From NCBI GenBank assembly GCA_040754395.1, contig JBFMCL010000012.1, positions 23,206-87,205 of the forward strand: 64,000 nt of DNA, written 5' to 3'. Origin of the DNA: Nitrospirota bacterium. Lineage in GTDB: Bacteria > Nitrospirota > Thermodesulfovibrionia > Thermodesulfovibrionales > SM23-35. Numbering within the stretch: position 1 is the first letter of the stretch; each line of letters opens with the position of its first letter. The notes beneath the pieces were generated by a model. It was not told the origin of the DNA and searched no databases. It worked only from the letters and a program-made list of their open reading frames with translations. The position numbers and the translations under genes were made by a program. Shown here piece by piece: positions 8,800 to 18,748 of the stretch.

Positions 8800-11700
8800 A
8801 TGAGGAAGAGAAGAAAAACACTCTATTATCTGGTGTATTGCATGCTGCTGATGAATATTATCGCTGCAGGCACTGCATCAGCCGTGGCAGTATGTCCTTC
8901 TGAGATGCTTCACTACTGGAAGCTCGATGAAGGCAGTGCACCATATGACGACTTTTACGGCACCAACAATGCGACCTGTACTGTCTGTCCTTCTCCCGTA
9001 GCAGGGAGAGTCAACGGCGCCCAGCAGTTCACCGCGACAACCAATGTGTCTGCAGTTGATGACGGCACCTTTGACTGGGACAACTCCCAGAGCTTTTCCG
9101 TGGAAGTATGGATGAAGACTGCCAGCTGCTCGGGAACCGACGTGCTGGTCGGCAGGGATGACAGCGCCACCCCGGTTCACTGGTGGGTGGGATGCACCAA
9201 CGGTATCGCAGAGGCATATCTCATCGATTCCAACAACAACGGCTACGGCGTGGGGGGGACTACCCTCCTTACCGACAACAGCTGGCATCATCTCGTCTTT
9301 GTCAGGAATGCGGCTGCAAACACCATATCTCTTTATGTAGACGGGCAGCTCGAGGATTCGGTCAGCACCGCCTATACCGGAACCTTTAATTCCACCGCCG
9401 CTCTCAATTTCGGCTGGCTGAATCTTTCCACAGGATACCATTTCTCAGGCGCTCTCGACGAAATTGCGCTCTACAACAGAGCCCTCCCCCTTGCAGAAAT
9501 CAGTCAGCATTACAAAGATGGTTCCATCGGGTTACGATGGGGCTATTGTGCCTGCTCCTCTCCGGTCAGAATAATGCAACTTGGCGACTCGATCACCTTT
9601 GGAGAACCACCGTATGACCCCATACTGGTCAAAGGGTTCAGGCAACCACTGTACCAGTCATTGACAGATGCCGGATATTCATTCGATTTTGTCGGAAGCA
9701 TGCAAGATGGAGACATCAGCCTTTTTGACATCGACCACGAGGGACACGGCGGCTGGGCTGCAAAAAGAGAAAGGCCGCCTTACGGAGGCGGCATCGCACC
9801 CTATGTTCAGGGCATCCTCACTACAAATCCTGCTGATGTCGTGCTGCTTCATATCGGGACGAATGATGTGTCTGACGGGCTCGAAAATGCGAATGATGTT
9901 GCCGAGATACTCGACAATATCGATATTTTGAGCAATGATATAGTGGTAGTCCTTTCAAAAATCATCCGCCGCACAGACGACAAGGCCGTTAAAACAACAC
10001 TCTTTAACAATGCTGTGGGAGCAATGGCGACGACCAGGATTGCCAGCGGCGACAGAATTGTCGTTGTGGATCACGAGAATGCGCTGAATTATTCCACTGA
10101 CATGGCAAGTGTTCTTCATCCCAATCAGACCGGATACAACAAGATGGCCAATGTCTGGTTTAATGCCCTCAGGGCATTTCTCCCTGTCTGTGCAGAACCT
10201 GCTATGCCGCCGTGTCCTTCTGAGATGCTTCACTACTGGAAGCTCGATGAAGGCAGTGCACCATATGACGACTTTTACGGCACCAACAATGCGACCTGTA
10301 CTGTCTGTCCTTCTCCCGTAGCAGGGAGAGTCAACGGCGCCCAGCAGTTCACCGCGACAACCAATGTGTCTGCAGTTGATGACGGCACCTTTGACTGGGA
10401 CAACTCCCAGAGCTTTTCCGTGGAAGTATGGATGAAGACTGCCAGCTGCTCGGGAACCGACGTGCTGGTCGGCAGGGATGACAGCGCCACCCCGGTTCAC
10501 TGGTGGGTGGGATGCACCAACGGTATCGCAGAGGCATATCTCATCGATTCCAACAACAACGGCTACGGCGTGGGGGGGACTACCCTCCTTACCGACAACA
10601 GCTGGCATCATCTCGTCTTTGTCAGGAATGCGGCTGCAAACACCATATCTCTTTATGTAGACGGGCAGCTCGAGGATTCGGTCAGCACCGCCTATACCGG
10701 AACCTTTAATTCCACCGCCGCTCTCAATTTCGGCTGGCTGAATCTTTCCACAGGATACCATTTCTCAGGCGCTCTCGACGAAATTGCGCTCTACAACAGA
10801 GCCCTCCCCCTTGCAGAAATCAGTCAGCATTACAGTAACGGACTGAACGGCTTTGGCTATTGCACGCCAACCTTCACCGTCACCGGTTCCGCACCCGGCG
10901 GACATGGCACTATCTCCTGCGTGCCTTCTACTGTCAACTCGGGCGCTTCCTCCACCTGCACCATGACCCCCGATGCAAACTATCACCTCTCGGCGCTCAC
11001 TGACAACGGGACTAATGTCCTCGGTTCGGTCGTCAATAACCAGTACACCATCTTCAACATCACCGCAAACCATACCGTCGTTGCCACCTTCGCCATTAAC
11101 ACCTACACCCTTACCGTAGCAAAATCAGGTAAAGGGAACGGTACGGTAACCAGCATTCCTTCAGGAATCAACTGCGGTGGTGATTGTTCTGAAGCATTTA
11201 ATACCGGGACTTCCGTTACCCTTATTGCCACAGCATCCTCTGATTCAAACTTCACCGGATGGAACGGCGGGGGCTGTACGGGCACGGGAAACTGCACGGT
11301 GATCATGAATAGTGCAGTTACTGTTACCGCCTCGTTTGATGGCAAGTATTTCATATCGGGAACTGTCCGGACGCCGAGCGGCTCAACTCCGGGAAGTCCT
11401 ATCCGCGGCGTAACAATCACCCTTGGGGGAGATGCCGGCGGCACTGCCATAACCGATAAAAACGGGTATTATCAGTTCGCGGGATTGCCGAACGGTAATT
11501 ACACACTCACCCCCAGTATGCTCAATTATTCATTTACCCCCGCGACCAGAGCTGTCGCATTATCCGAGAGGAATATGTACTCGCAGAATTTCACGGGAAC
11601 ATATTCTGTGAGTGGCACCCATTCACTGTCCGGCAAAATTCTCACGGCCCAGGGCAGTCCATTATCCGGGGTAACCGTAGCGCTGAACGGAAGCGCAACA

Positions 11701-12147
11701 GGCACCACACAGACAGACATCCTCGGCAATTACACATTTTCAGGACTGTCGAACGGGAACTATACCGTCACGCCCGGGATGGCCGGCTATACTTTTGCGC
11801 CTGAATTCAGAACAGTCACCATCAGCGGGTTCAGTATGTCGGGAATGAACTTTACCGGAACCTTGACAGGCGGAGGGATATACTCAATATCAGGCACTGT
11901 GCGTTTGCCAAGCGGCGCGTTTCCGGGCAAACCAGTACCGGGCGTCGTGGTATCATTAACAGGAGATTCTACCGGGACCACCACCACGGATAATTACGGA
12001 AATTATACCTTCAGGTCGCTGCCGAATGGTAATTTCACTATCGCTCCGTCAAAAACAGGGTATACATTTACCCCGACTGAAAGAAATGTCACGATAGACA
12101 AAAGAAACCTGTATATGCAGGACTTTACTGCGGTGCTGGAACAATAA
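8800..12147 (+). CDS. Secreted LamG-SGNH hydrolase-LamG protein with InlB-like and carboxypeptidase-regulatory-like repeats
   Basis: 1115-residue exported protein. A signal peptide (to about residue 29) is followed by a concanavalin A/LamG-like domain (~32-238). Next is an SGNH hydrolase (~255-465) with block I LGDSITFGE, block III LLHIGTNDVSDG and block V VLHPNQTGYNKM, so the Ser/Asp/His centre looks intact. A second LamG domain (~472-678) is identical to the first at DNA level over 622 bp. Two divergent InlB B-like repeats (~690-850, cysteine pairs) and three carboxypeptidase-regulatory-like Ig repeats (~850-1115) complete it. A good AGGAGGGG ribosome site precedes the ATG. Probably a carbohydrate or acyl esterase acting on the extracellular polymer; no sorting signal is visible. 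Confidence 0.88.
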   Translation: MRKRRKTLYYLVYCMLLMNIIAAGTASAVAVCPSEMLHYWKLDEGSAPYDDFYGTNNATCTVCPSPVAGRVNGAQQFTATTNVSAVDDGTFDWDNSQSFSVEVWMKTASCSGTDVLVGRDDSATPVHWWVGCTNGIAEAYLIDSNNNGYGVGGTTLLTDNSWHHLVFVRNAAANTISLYVDGQLEDSVSTAYTGTFNSTAALNFGWLNLSTGYHFSGALDEIALYNRALPLAEISQHYKDGSIGLRWGYCACSSPVRIMQLGDSITFGEPPYDPILVKGFRQPLYQSLTDAGYSFDFVGSMQDGDISLFDIDHEGHGGWAAKRERPPYGGGIAPYVQGILTTNPADVVLLHIGTNDVSDGLENANDVAEILDNIDILSNDIVVVLSKIIRRTDDKAVKTTLFNNAVGAMATTRIASGDRIVVVDHENALNYSTDMASVLHPNQTGYNKMANVWFNALRAFLPVCAEPAMPPCPSEMLHYWKLDEGSAPYDDFYGTNNATCTVCPSPVAGRVNGAQQFTATTNVSAVDDGTFDWDNSQSFSVEVWMKTASCSGTDVLVGRDDSATPVHWWVGCTNGIAEAYLIDSNNNGYGVGGTTLLTDNSWHHLVFVRNAAANTISLYVDGQLEDSVSTAYTGTFNSTAALNFGWLNLSTGYHFSGALDEIALYNRALPLAEISQHYSNGLNGFGYCTPTFTVTGSAPGGHGTISCVPSTVNSGASSTCTMTPDANYHLSALTDNGTNVLGSVVNNQYTIFNITANHTVVATFAINTYTLTVAKSGKGNGTVTSIPSGINCGGDCSEAFNTGTSVTLIATASSDSNFTGWNGGGCTGTGNCTVIMNSAVTVTASFDGKYFISGTVRTPSGSTPGSPIRGVTITLGGDAGGTAITDKNGYYQFAGLPNGNYTLTPSMLNYSFTPATRAVALSERNMYSQNFTGTYSVSGTHSLSGKILTAQGSPLSGVTVALNGSATGTTQTDILGNYTFSGLSNGNYTVTPGMAGYTFAPEFRTVTISGFSMSGMNFTGTLTGGGIYSISGTVRLPSGAFPGKPVPGVVVSLTGDSTGTTTTDNYGNYTFRSLPNGNFTIAPSKTGYTFTPTERNVTIDKRNLYMQDFTAVLEQ
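8893..9514 (+). repeat. Perfect 622-bp direct repeat, copy 1 (LamG domain)
   Basis: Line-by-line comparison with 10213-10834 shows no mismatch over 622 bp. The first difference on the left is at 8892/10212 and on the right at 9515/10835. The offset is 1320 bp, a multiple of three, so the reading frame is kept. The repeat encodes the first LamG domain. Confidence 0.95.
10213..10834 (+). repeat. Perfect 622-bp direct repeat, copy 2 (LamG domain)
   Basis: Second copy of the LamG-coding repeat, separated from copy 1 by 698 bp that encode the SGNH hydrolase. Identity at synonymous sites means recent duplication, ongoing gene conversion or an assembly error. Confidence 0.95.
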
Positions 12148-12376
12148 CATTTCACATGGGAAAAACAGGTCCGCCGGCTAAACTGTTCCCGCGGTCATGA
12201 ATTCATTCGGTCCCGGGATCTGCCGCACACACTACCGAACCCGTCTCACAACCGGTTTTGCGTATTTAGTCTCATTGCCGCAAGCCCAAGCGCCTGCGCG
12301 ACGGACAATCCGGAATGACATGCCAGCGGGCGTATCATTGTAACGAGACAGGTTCTTGTAAAGAAAGGAGATGACG

Positions 12377-13813
12377 ATGAAGCAGAGACCATTACAGAGG
12401 ATATCTATTCTCCTTTGTCTCATTTGTCTCGTATTGGGAGCCTGCAGTGGCAGCGGGGGTTCTTCGGGCAGTGCAGGTTCCCACACTACCGTTACTGTCT
12501 CGGGACCTCTGATGGTTGATTCGTTAAATCCACGGTATTTTGCAGACGGCAACGGAAAAACAGTGCTTCTTTCCGGATTTGAGTTCTGGGATGTGCTTCT
12601 TGCCGACGGCCAGCCTGCGCGCGAGGCCATATCATGGGAAACATTCCTCAAAGCTTCCCGGAAGCATAGCACCAATTTCATCAGATTATGGGTATGGAAT
12701 GAATTGACCAGATTTCGTCATGCGCCAGATGCTCCATGGTACACAAGTAAGGAAATCTGGATGAGAACGGGCCCTGGACTTGCCCTGGACGAAAAACCGA
12801 AATTCGATCTGACAAAATTCAATCAGGCCTATTTCGACGAACTTCATGCCCGGGTCAGTCAGGCTGCGGAGAAAGGGTTTTATGTATCGGTCATGCTGTT
12901 CGAGGGATGGTCATTGCGATACATGGAGGCTCCATGGAACTGGAACGGTCATCCGTTCAATCCCCGGAACAATATCCAGAACCTGAACGGGGACGTGGAC
13001 GGCGACAGTCTTGGAACGGAGGTACACACTCTCCAGGTACCTGAAATCACCCGTATCCAGGAACAGTATGTGAAAAAAGTCATTGATACGCTGAATGATC
13101 TCGACAATGTACTGTTCGAAATATGCAACGAAGACCATGAAGGTTCAACTGCCTGGCAATACCATATGATTGCGTATATCAGGGATTATGAAAAGAACCA
13201 CAAACCGAAACAGCATCCCGTATGGATGTCCACCCAGTATGTCCGCTCCGACCCCGGCGTGCAGTTTAACACTGTTTTGCTCGACAGTCCGGCAGATTGC
13301 ATTTCACCAAATCCCTATGGCGGCTATAAGGACGATCCGCCCGCATCTGACGGGCGAAAAATCATCATCTCTGACTCCGACCATCTCTGCGGATGCATTC
13401 TTGACCATACCTGGGTTTGGAAAAGCTTTACGAGGGGTCTGAACATTGTGAACTATATGGAACTGCCTGAATTACTGGACAACAATACAAAGCATGTCGC
13501 AGCCCGGAATGCTATGGGACATGTCCTTCAGTATGCCAACAGGATAGACCTGTCATCGATGATTCCGAGCACCGACCTGTCATCGACAAAATACTGTCTG
13601 GCAAATCCGGGGAAAGAATATATTGTCTACCAGCCTGAGGCAGGAAAAAATTTTACCCTGCTACTCCCGGCAGGCAGATATGAATTCGAATGGTTCAACC
13701 CGTCTACCGGTCGCACGGGAGCGAAGGGAGTTATCGAAACCGGGGGAGCAAGGGAATCTTTCAGTTCCCCATTTGGGGGTGATGCGGTTCTCTACATTTA
13801 TATGAGCATATGA
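12377..13813 (+). CDS. Lipoprotein with GH5-like TIM-barrel and collagen-binding-type C-terminal domain
   Basis: The start at 12377 sits 6 nt after AAGGAG; an ATG at 12371 abuts that site and is less likely. The N-terminus is a lipoprotein signal with lipobox LGAC. The body resembles DUF4038/apiosidase- or cellulase-like barrels ([46 protein letters not shown]), where the glutamate in FEICNE is the likely acid/base. The last ~90 residues ([19 protein letters not shown]...) look like the putative collagen-binding domain often following such barrels. An outer-membrane-anchored glycoside hydrolase or modified lectin acting on the exported polymer is plausible. It overlaps the next gene by 4 bp. 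Confidence 0.8.
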   Translation: MKQRPLQRISILLCLICLVLGACSGSGGSSGSAGSHTTVTVSGPLMVDSLNPRYFADGNGKTVLLSGFEFWDVLLADGQPAREAISWETFLKASRKHSTNFIRLWVWNELTRFRHAPDAPWYTSKEIWMRTGPGLALDEKPKFDLTKFNQAYFDELHARVSQAAEKGFYVSVMLFEGWSLRYMEAPWNWNGHPFNPRNNIQNLNGDVDGDSLGTEVHTLQVPEITRIQEQYVKKVIDTLNDLDNVLFEICNEDHEGSTAWQYHMIAYIRDYEKNHKPKQHPVWMSTQYVRSDPGVQFNTVLLDSPADCISPNPYGGYKDDPPASDGRKIIISDSDHLCGCILDHTWVWKSFTRGLNIVNYMELPELLDNNTKHVAARNAMGHVLQYANRIDLSSMIPSTDLSSTKYCLANPGKEYIVYQPEAGKNFTLLLPAGRYEFEWFNPSTGRTGAKGVIETGGARESFSSPFGGDAVLYIYMSI

Positions 13814-14538
13814 TACTGAATAACGCACGCTCCAGGTTTGTCTCTGCATGGACACGCTTCTGGATGAAACGTTCCGGGCTTGGCAGGACTGGCAGGATGA
13901 GCACACGCCTTGCAGCTCTCTTTGTCCCTGCCTATAAGTCACGTTGCCCCCTCGCCCGCATCTCAGTTAAAGGGTATATTTCGCCTTCAGCGGTTATTAA
14001 CCATGACAGGCTGGCGTTTGGCAGGCATGTCTTCATTGGTGACAGAGTTGTGATATACAAGGCTCACGAAGGAGGAGGGGTTGAAATCGGTATGGGCTCA
14101 CATGTGCACAATGACACAATAATAGAGACAGGATCAGGCGGAAGCCTCGCAATAGGCGAAAACACCCATATCCAGCCACGCTGCCAGTTCTCAGCATATA
14201 AATCCCCGATATTCATCGGAAACGGGGTCCAGATTGCACCAAACTGCGCGTTCTATCCTTACAATCACCGTATGTCTCCATGTGAACCGATACACAGGCA
14301 ACCCCTGACATCGAAAGGGGGTATTCATATTGGTGATGATGCATGGATAGGAGTCGGGGTAATTGTGCTTGACGGAGTACGCATTGGCAGAGGCGCGGTT
14401 ATTGGGGCCGGTGCAGTAGTGACCCGGGACGTCCCTGACGAAGCGATTGCTGCCGGTGTGCCGGCGAAGGTGATCGGGATGAGAAGCAGCATCCCGTCTG
14501 AAGACGGAGGGAAAACCGGCAAAGAGGTGCTCCGGTGA
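13810..14538 (+). CDS. Hexapeptide-repeat acyltransferase (maltose/galactoside acetyltransferase-like)
   Basis: 242 residues, with the ATG inside the preceding stop (ATGA overlap). The N-terminal ~55 residues are basic and cysteine-containing. The rest is a left-handed beta helix with hexapeptide repeats, ending in the typical block [52 protein letters not shown]. The NHR catalytic-histidine region is present as YPYNHRMSP. It likely O-acetylates a sugar of the glycan. Translational coupling with the preceding lipoprotein and following GT2 gene shows one operon. Confidence 0.87.
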   Translation: MILNNARSRFVSAWTRFWMKRSGLGRTGRMSTRLAALFVPAYKSRCPLARISVKGYISPSAVINHDRLAFGRHVFIGDRVVIYKAHEGGGVEIGMGSHVHNDTIIETGSGGSLAIGENTHIQPRCQFSAYKSPIFIGNGVQIAPNCAFYPYNHRMSPCEPIHRQPLTSKGGIHIGDDAWIGVGVIVLDGVRIGRGAVIGAGAVVTRDVPDEAIAAGVPAKVIGMRSSIPSEDGGKTGKEVLR

Positions 14539-15485
14539 TCGGTGGTAGTCAGCCTCTGGTGAGCGTTCTTACCCCTGTGTACAATGGTGAAAAATACCTA
14601 ATTGAGTGTATCGAGAGCGTGCTTGCCCAGACATATCAAAACTGGGAATATATCATCGTGAACAACTGCAGTACAGACCGTACGCCGGAGATCATTCACC
14701 AATATGCTGAAAAAGACCCGAGGATCATACTCCATACCAATGATACGCTGCATAAAGTAATCCAGAATCATAATATTGCATTTAGTCTTATTTCAGACAA
14801 AAGCAAATACTGTAAAGTTCTCCAGTCAGACGACTGGCTGTTCCCGGAATGCATTCAGAGGATGACTGAGGTGGCAGAGCAATATGCATCTGTAGGCATA
14901 GTGGGATCCTACCGGCTCGACGAGGACATCGTGAACTGTGACGGACTCAAATACCCGAGCACCGTCGTTCCCGGACGAGAGATATGCCGGGCAACCCTTC
15001 TCGGCGGTCCCTATGTGTTTGGCTCTCCGACGACAGTCATGTTCCGGTCCGATCTGATCCGTCAGAAAAAACCTTTCTACAATGAAAACAACCTGCATGC
15101 CGATACCGAGGCATGCTATGACATCCTGCGAGACAGTGACTTCGGCTATGTCCATCAGGTTCTCTCATTCACCCGGAGGCATAATGAGACGGAATCATCA
15201 TATGCAAAGAGGATGAACACATACCTTTCCGGGAGTCTGATCATTCTTAAGAAATACGGGCCTGTATATTTAAGTGAACAGGAATATAACAGACGTGTGG
15301 AAAAACATCTGAATGAATATTATCTGTTCCTTGCGAGCAGCTTTCTGAAAAAAAGAGACAAATCCTTCTGGGAATACCACAAAAAAAGCCTGCAGGATCT
15401 CGGGGTTGGGCTCAGTTACACGAGACTGGCAGGAAAATCATTTCTGATCCTGTATAACCGGATACTGAGACAATTGCAAATATGA
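14535..15485 (+). CDS. Family 2 glycosyltransferase
   Basis: 316 residues beginning at a GTG that overlaps the upstream stop by 4 bp. The GT-A nucleotide-binding start [39 protein letters not shown] is clear. The DxD-type site appears as [11 protein letters not shown] later segment with [27 protein letters not shown] matches the acceptor-side domain of this family. No membrane segments are seen. Donor and acceptor are unknown. Confidence 0.9.
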   Translation: MIGGSQPLVSVLTPVYNGEKYLIECIESVLAQTYQNWEYIIVNNCSTDRTPEIIHQYAEKDPRIILHTNDTLHKVIQNHNIAFSLISDKSKYCKVLQSDDWLFPECIQRMTEVAEQYASVGIVGSYRLDEDIVNCDGLKYPSTVVPGREICRATLLGGPYVFGSPTTVMFRSDLIRQKKPFYNENNLHADTEACYDILRDSDFGYVHQVLSFTRRHNETESSYAKRMNTYLSGSLIILKKYGPVYLSEQEYNRRVEKHLNEYYLFLASSFLKKRDKSFWEYHKKSLQDLGVGLSYTRLAGKSFLILYNRILRQLQI

Positions 15486-15587
15486 TTTTGATAATTGTAT
15501 TGATCACATTCAATAATGCTGTACAACTGCTACCGTATCCGAAAATATATTCGGATAGATCTCTTTGTATCACCTGTCATAGATGAA

Positions 15588-16532
15588 ATGAACACCCGGA
15601 AAGATATTTCTGTACTGATAGCAACCTACAGGCGTCCCGACATCCTTTCATTTACTCTGGACAGTTTCAGATCTTTGCGAGTAGATGGCCTTCATTGGGA
15701 AATTCTGGTGATAGACAACGCCGGGGACGAAGACACCAGAAAGATTATTGATGGATATCAGGATATATTGCCAGTGAAGTATTTCGTCGAACCGAAAAGA
15801 GGAAAGAATAATGCGCTCAATCATGCGCTTCCCATCGCCCGAGGCAAAATCCTTGTGTTTACGGATGACGATATCATTGCTGACCCCGACTGGCTCATGG
15901 AAATATGGGAGGGAACACAACGCTGGCCTGAGCATGCAATTTTCGGGGGAAAGATACTGCCGAAATTTCCTGTACAAACCCATAACATCCCTACCGACTC
16001 CTCTCATTGGATGATACGCGGCGCATACGCAATTGCAGACTGGAACCTGGAAGAGGGGGTTTACCCTGCCGACAAGGTATGGGGGGCAAACATGGCTGTC
16101 CGTTCTGAGATATTTCACAACGGTGTGATATTCAATTCAGGAGTGGGACCGAGTGGTCCTGACTATGTCCCGGGAAGTGAAGTGGAACTTGTTGCGAGAT
16201 TGGTCAAAGCCGGTTATCATCCCGTATATCTGCCGAAATCATTTGTGTATCACCAGATACGACCGGAGCAGCTTACTACCAGGTGGTTGTATCAGAGAGC
16301 GTTTAAGATAGGCCGCAGTGCGGTCTTTTTCAAAGGCGTCACAGAAGACGGTACGCTATTCGGCATTTCGAAATCCCTGTGGTACCAGATGGCAAAGGCA
16401 TTTCTGGTCTATACCTATGTCTCCCTCACGAAAGATCACAGATCCAAGGTTTTATGCGGGTTGGACTACTGGTACAAACGAGGCATGGCATATCAGTATA
16501 AAATAAGTCTTTCTGCACAAATAGACGAGTAA
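15588..16532 (+). CDS. Family 2 glycosyltransferase
   Basis: GT2 enzyme with the N-terminal SVLIATYRRPDILSFTLDSFRSL, a nucleotide-binding VIDNAGDEDT and the metal site FTDDDIIADPDWL. I chose the ATG at 15588 (314 residues) because the GT-A fold begins right after it. An in-frame ATG at 15516 would add 24 residues. Neither start has a clear ribosome site. The C-terminal region (TTRWLYQRAFKIGRSAVFF) resembles GT2 proteins with an amphipathic tail. Confidence 0.87.
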   Translation: MNTRKDISVLIATYRRPDILSFTLDSFRSLRVDGLHWEILVIDNAGDEDTRKIIDGYQDILPVKYFVEPKRGKNNALNHALPIARGKILVFTDDDIIADPDWLMEIWEGTQRWPEHAIFGGKILPKFPVQTHNIPTDSSHWMIRGAYAIADWNLEEGVYPADKVWGANMAVRSEIFHNGVIFNSGVGPSGPDYVPGSEVELVARLVKAGYHPVYLPKSFVYHQIRPEQLTTRWLYQRAFKIGRSAVFFKGVTEDGTLFGISKSLWYQMAKAFLVYTYVSLTKDHRSKVLCGLDYWYKRGMAYQYKISLSAQIDE

Positions 16533-16620
16533 TGAAGCATTTCCGTTGTAAACAGTGCATAAGTTCCACGAAAAAATGCCTGATATATTGAACCGTACAG
16601 CCTGAAACAACGAAATATTT

Positions 16621-17529
16621 ATGAAAACACAGAACTTTCCACTGGTAAGCATTATAATCCCAACCTATAACAACAGCTCCGTAGTCTGCCAGGCGATTGA
16701 CTGCGCATTGAAACAAACATACGAAAACAGAGAAATTATTGTTATTGACGACGGGTCCACGGATCATACCGGAGCAATGCTTGAAGAGCGCTACAAAGGC
16801 AGAATCATATACATACGACAGGACAACAAAGGTCCGGGTAGCGCACGGAATAAGGGTATCAGCTACGCATCCGGCAAGTATCTGCAGTTCCTCGATGCCG
16901 ATGATCTTCTGGCCCCTGACAAGATACGGATTCAGGTCAGCAGCCTGCACGGCATCCGGGATAAGGCTCTGAGCTACTGCGATTATGCCCGTTGTGACGT
17001 GAATGACATTACTGTAACATACAGACGAACAAGTCCCGTATTGCAGAATGAAAATCCGTTTGATGATATACTGACGAAATGGGAGAATGAAATAAGCATA
17101 CCCTCACACTGCTTCATCTTCGACGCAGCTTTTTTTAAAGAATGCGGGATAGCGTTTGATGAAACATTGAGAGCGAATGAGGACTGGGAATGCTGGATGA
17201 ACGTGTTTGCATTGAATCCGAGGGTAGTTTATATCGACAAGGTCCTTGCATATTACCGCGTTAGGAAGAATTCAAGGTGCTCAAACAGACTTGACATGAG
17301 AAAGAGCTATCTGATGGCAATTGACAAACAGATACAAAAGCATCGTCTGGACAAGGAGATAGTCAGAAAGCTCGCGCGCAGAAGGAAACAGGTGCAAAAA
17401 TCTTTCCGTGATGTGGCTCCTTTAAAAATGTTCGTCAGGGACATGTTGCGCCGTTCAACATGGGGGACAAAACTACTCGACACAAGACGTAAGAGCCTTC
17501 ACCGCAAAGTGAAAGGCATTTTCACATAG
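16621..17529 (+). CDS. Family 2 glycosyltransferase
   Basis: 302 residues with a classical GT2 start (VSIIIPTYNNSSVVCQAIDCALKQTYENREIIVIDDGSTD), metal site FLDADDLL and the downstream ANEDWECWMNVFAL, where the ED motif supplies the likely catalytic base. The C-terminus is strongly basic with many Arg/Lys, which may hold the enzyme at the inner membrane. It sits between another GT2 and the WbsX gene, all in the same direction with short gaps. Confidence 0.9.
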   Translation: MKTQNFPLVSIIIPTYNNSSVVCQAIDCALKQTYENREIIVIDDGSTDHTGAMLEERYKGRIIYIRQDNKGPGSARNKGISYASGKYLQFLDADDLLAPDKIRIQVSSLHGIRDKALSYCDYARCDVNDITVTYRRTSPVLQNENPFDDILTKWENEISIPSHCFIFDAAFFKECGIAFDETLRANEDWECWMNVFALNPRVVYIDKVLAYYRVRKNSRCSNRLDMRKSYLMAIDKQIQKHRLDKEIVRKLARRRKQVQKSFRDVAPLKMFVRDMLRRSTWGTKLLDTRRKSLHRKVKGIFT

Positions 17530-17537
17530 ACTATCTG

Positions 17538-18704
17538 ATGGAAGATTTTCGATCATTCACTGCACAGCCGAAAGTCAGGTTAATCGCCTTTTATCTGCCT
17601 CAATATTACCCTATTCCGGAAAATGACGAATGGTGGGGAAAAGGGTTTACCGAGTGGACAAATGTCGCAAAGGCTAAACCTCTCTTCAAAGGGCATTATC
17701 AGCCTAAGATTCCTGCAGATCTCGGCTTTTATGACCTCAGGGTGCCGGAGACAAGACAGGCACAGGCTGACCTTGCAAAGAGATACGGAATCGAATCCTT
17801 CTGCTACTGGCATTACTGGTTCGGAGGCAGACGGATTCTTGAGCGGCAGGTTAGTGAAATGATAGCAACCCGGCAGCCTGACTTTCCCTTCTGCCTCGGA
17901 TGGGCGAACCAGTCATGGACCGGCATATGGCACGGTGCCCCTGACCGAATATTGATAGAACAAACATACCCCGGGATGAATGACCATATTGCGCATTTTT
18001 ACTCTCTGATGCCTGCGTTTTTGGATGACAGATATATGAAACTCGACGGACAACCGCTATTCATTGTCTATCGTCCACTGGACATCCCCGAGTCAAGAAA
18101 ATTCACCGATTTGTGGAGGGAGCTCGCTTCGAAAGAAGGTCTCAAGGGCCTATATTTTGTTGGTGAAGCGAGCAGGCATCAGACATGGTTTCCTCAGGAA
18201 CACGGATTTGACGGTTCTTTCAGAATGACCATTGCGCCACCGGTCGAGTGGTTCTCCTGGAAACATCCTCTCAGACATCTGAGACTGTTGTGGCAAAGAA
18301 GGGTGCGCAATCTTCCTCTGGTATACCGTTATGAGGATGTACTGCCATTTCTTGATTGCGATAATCTCAACGGTGCGGGCATTTATCCGTGTATTCTTCC
18401 AAACTGGGACAATACCCCCAGAAGCGGCCGTAACGGTGTGGTCCTGCATGAATCGACGCCTGATTTATTCAGGGTTCATGTGCGCCGGCAATTGCAGAAA
18501 ACACTGGAGAAAACAAGAGAACATAGGCTTGTGTTTATCAAATCCTGGAATGAATGGGCGGAAGGAAATTACCTGGAACCTGATATGAGATTCGGGCATG
18601 CATATCTGCAGGTTCTTGCCGACGAAGTTTTCCTCCTGGAACGTGATACAATTGCCGGGGATTCAAAGGCCAGTCCGCTGACAGTCGAGATGGCAAATAA
18701 ATAG
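17538..18704 (+). CDS. WbsX-type glycosyltransferase / GH99-like protein
   Basis: 388 residues beginning 8 bp after the GT2 stop. The N-terminus AFYLPQYYPIPENDEWWGKGFTEWTNV is the hallmark of the WbsX family (PF14307), with CWYHYW-like FCYWHYWFGGRRILE and FCLGWANQSWTG following. The C-terminal FIKSWNEWAEGNYLEPD is also typical. WbsX proteins lie in O-antigen and capsule clusters and were annotated as glycosyltransferases, although the fold is related to GH99 endo-mannosidases. The actual reaction here is open. Confidence 0.92.
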   Translation: MEDFRSFTAQPKVRLIAFYLPQYYPIPENDEWWGKGFTEWTNVAKAKPLFKGHYQPKIPADLGFYDLRVPETRQAQADLAKRYGIESFCYWHYWFGGRRILERQVSEMIATRQPDFPFCLGWANQSWTGIWHGAPDRILIEQTYPGMNDHIAHFYSLMPAFLDDRYMKLDGQPLFIVYRPLDIPESRKFTDLWRELASKEGLKGLYFVGEASRHQTWFPQEHGFDGSFRMTIAPPVEWFSWKHPLRHLRLLWQRRVRNLPLVYRYEDVLPFLDCDNLNGAGIYPCILPNWDNTPRSGRNGVVLHESTPDLFRVHVRRQLQKTLEKTREHRLVFIKSWNEWAEGNYLEPDMRFGHAYLQVLADEVFLLERDTIAGDSKASPLTVEMANK

Positions 18705-18748
18705 TTATCTCCCATTTCGAATTCGCTGATGACAACTTTCATAACGCC

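Noticed and set aside
12148..12370. Gap checked for a third riboswitch leader
   Set aside because: GCAAGCCC-like bits occur, but the ordered GEMM core (GCAAAC, CAAAGCC, final GGGTTGCC) is absent.
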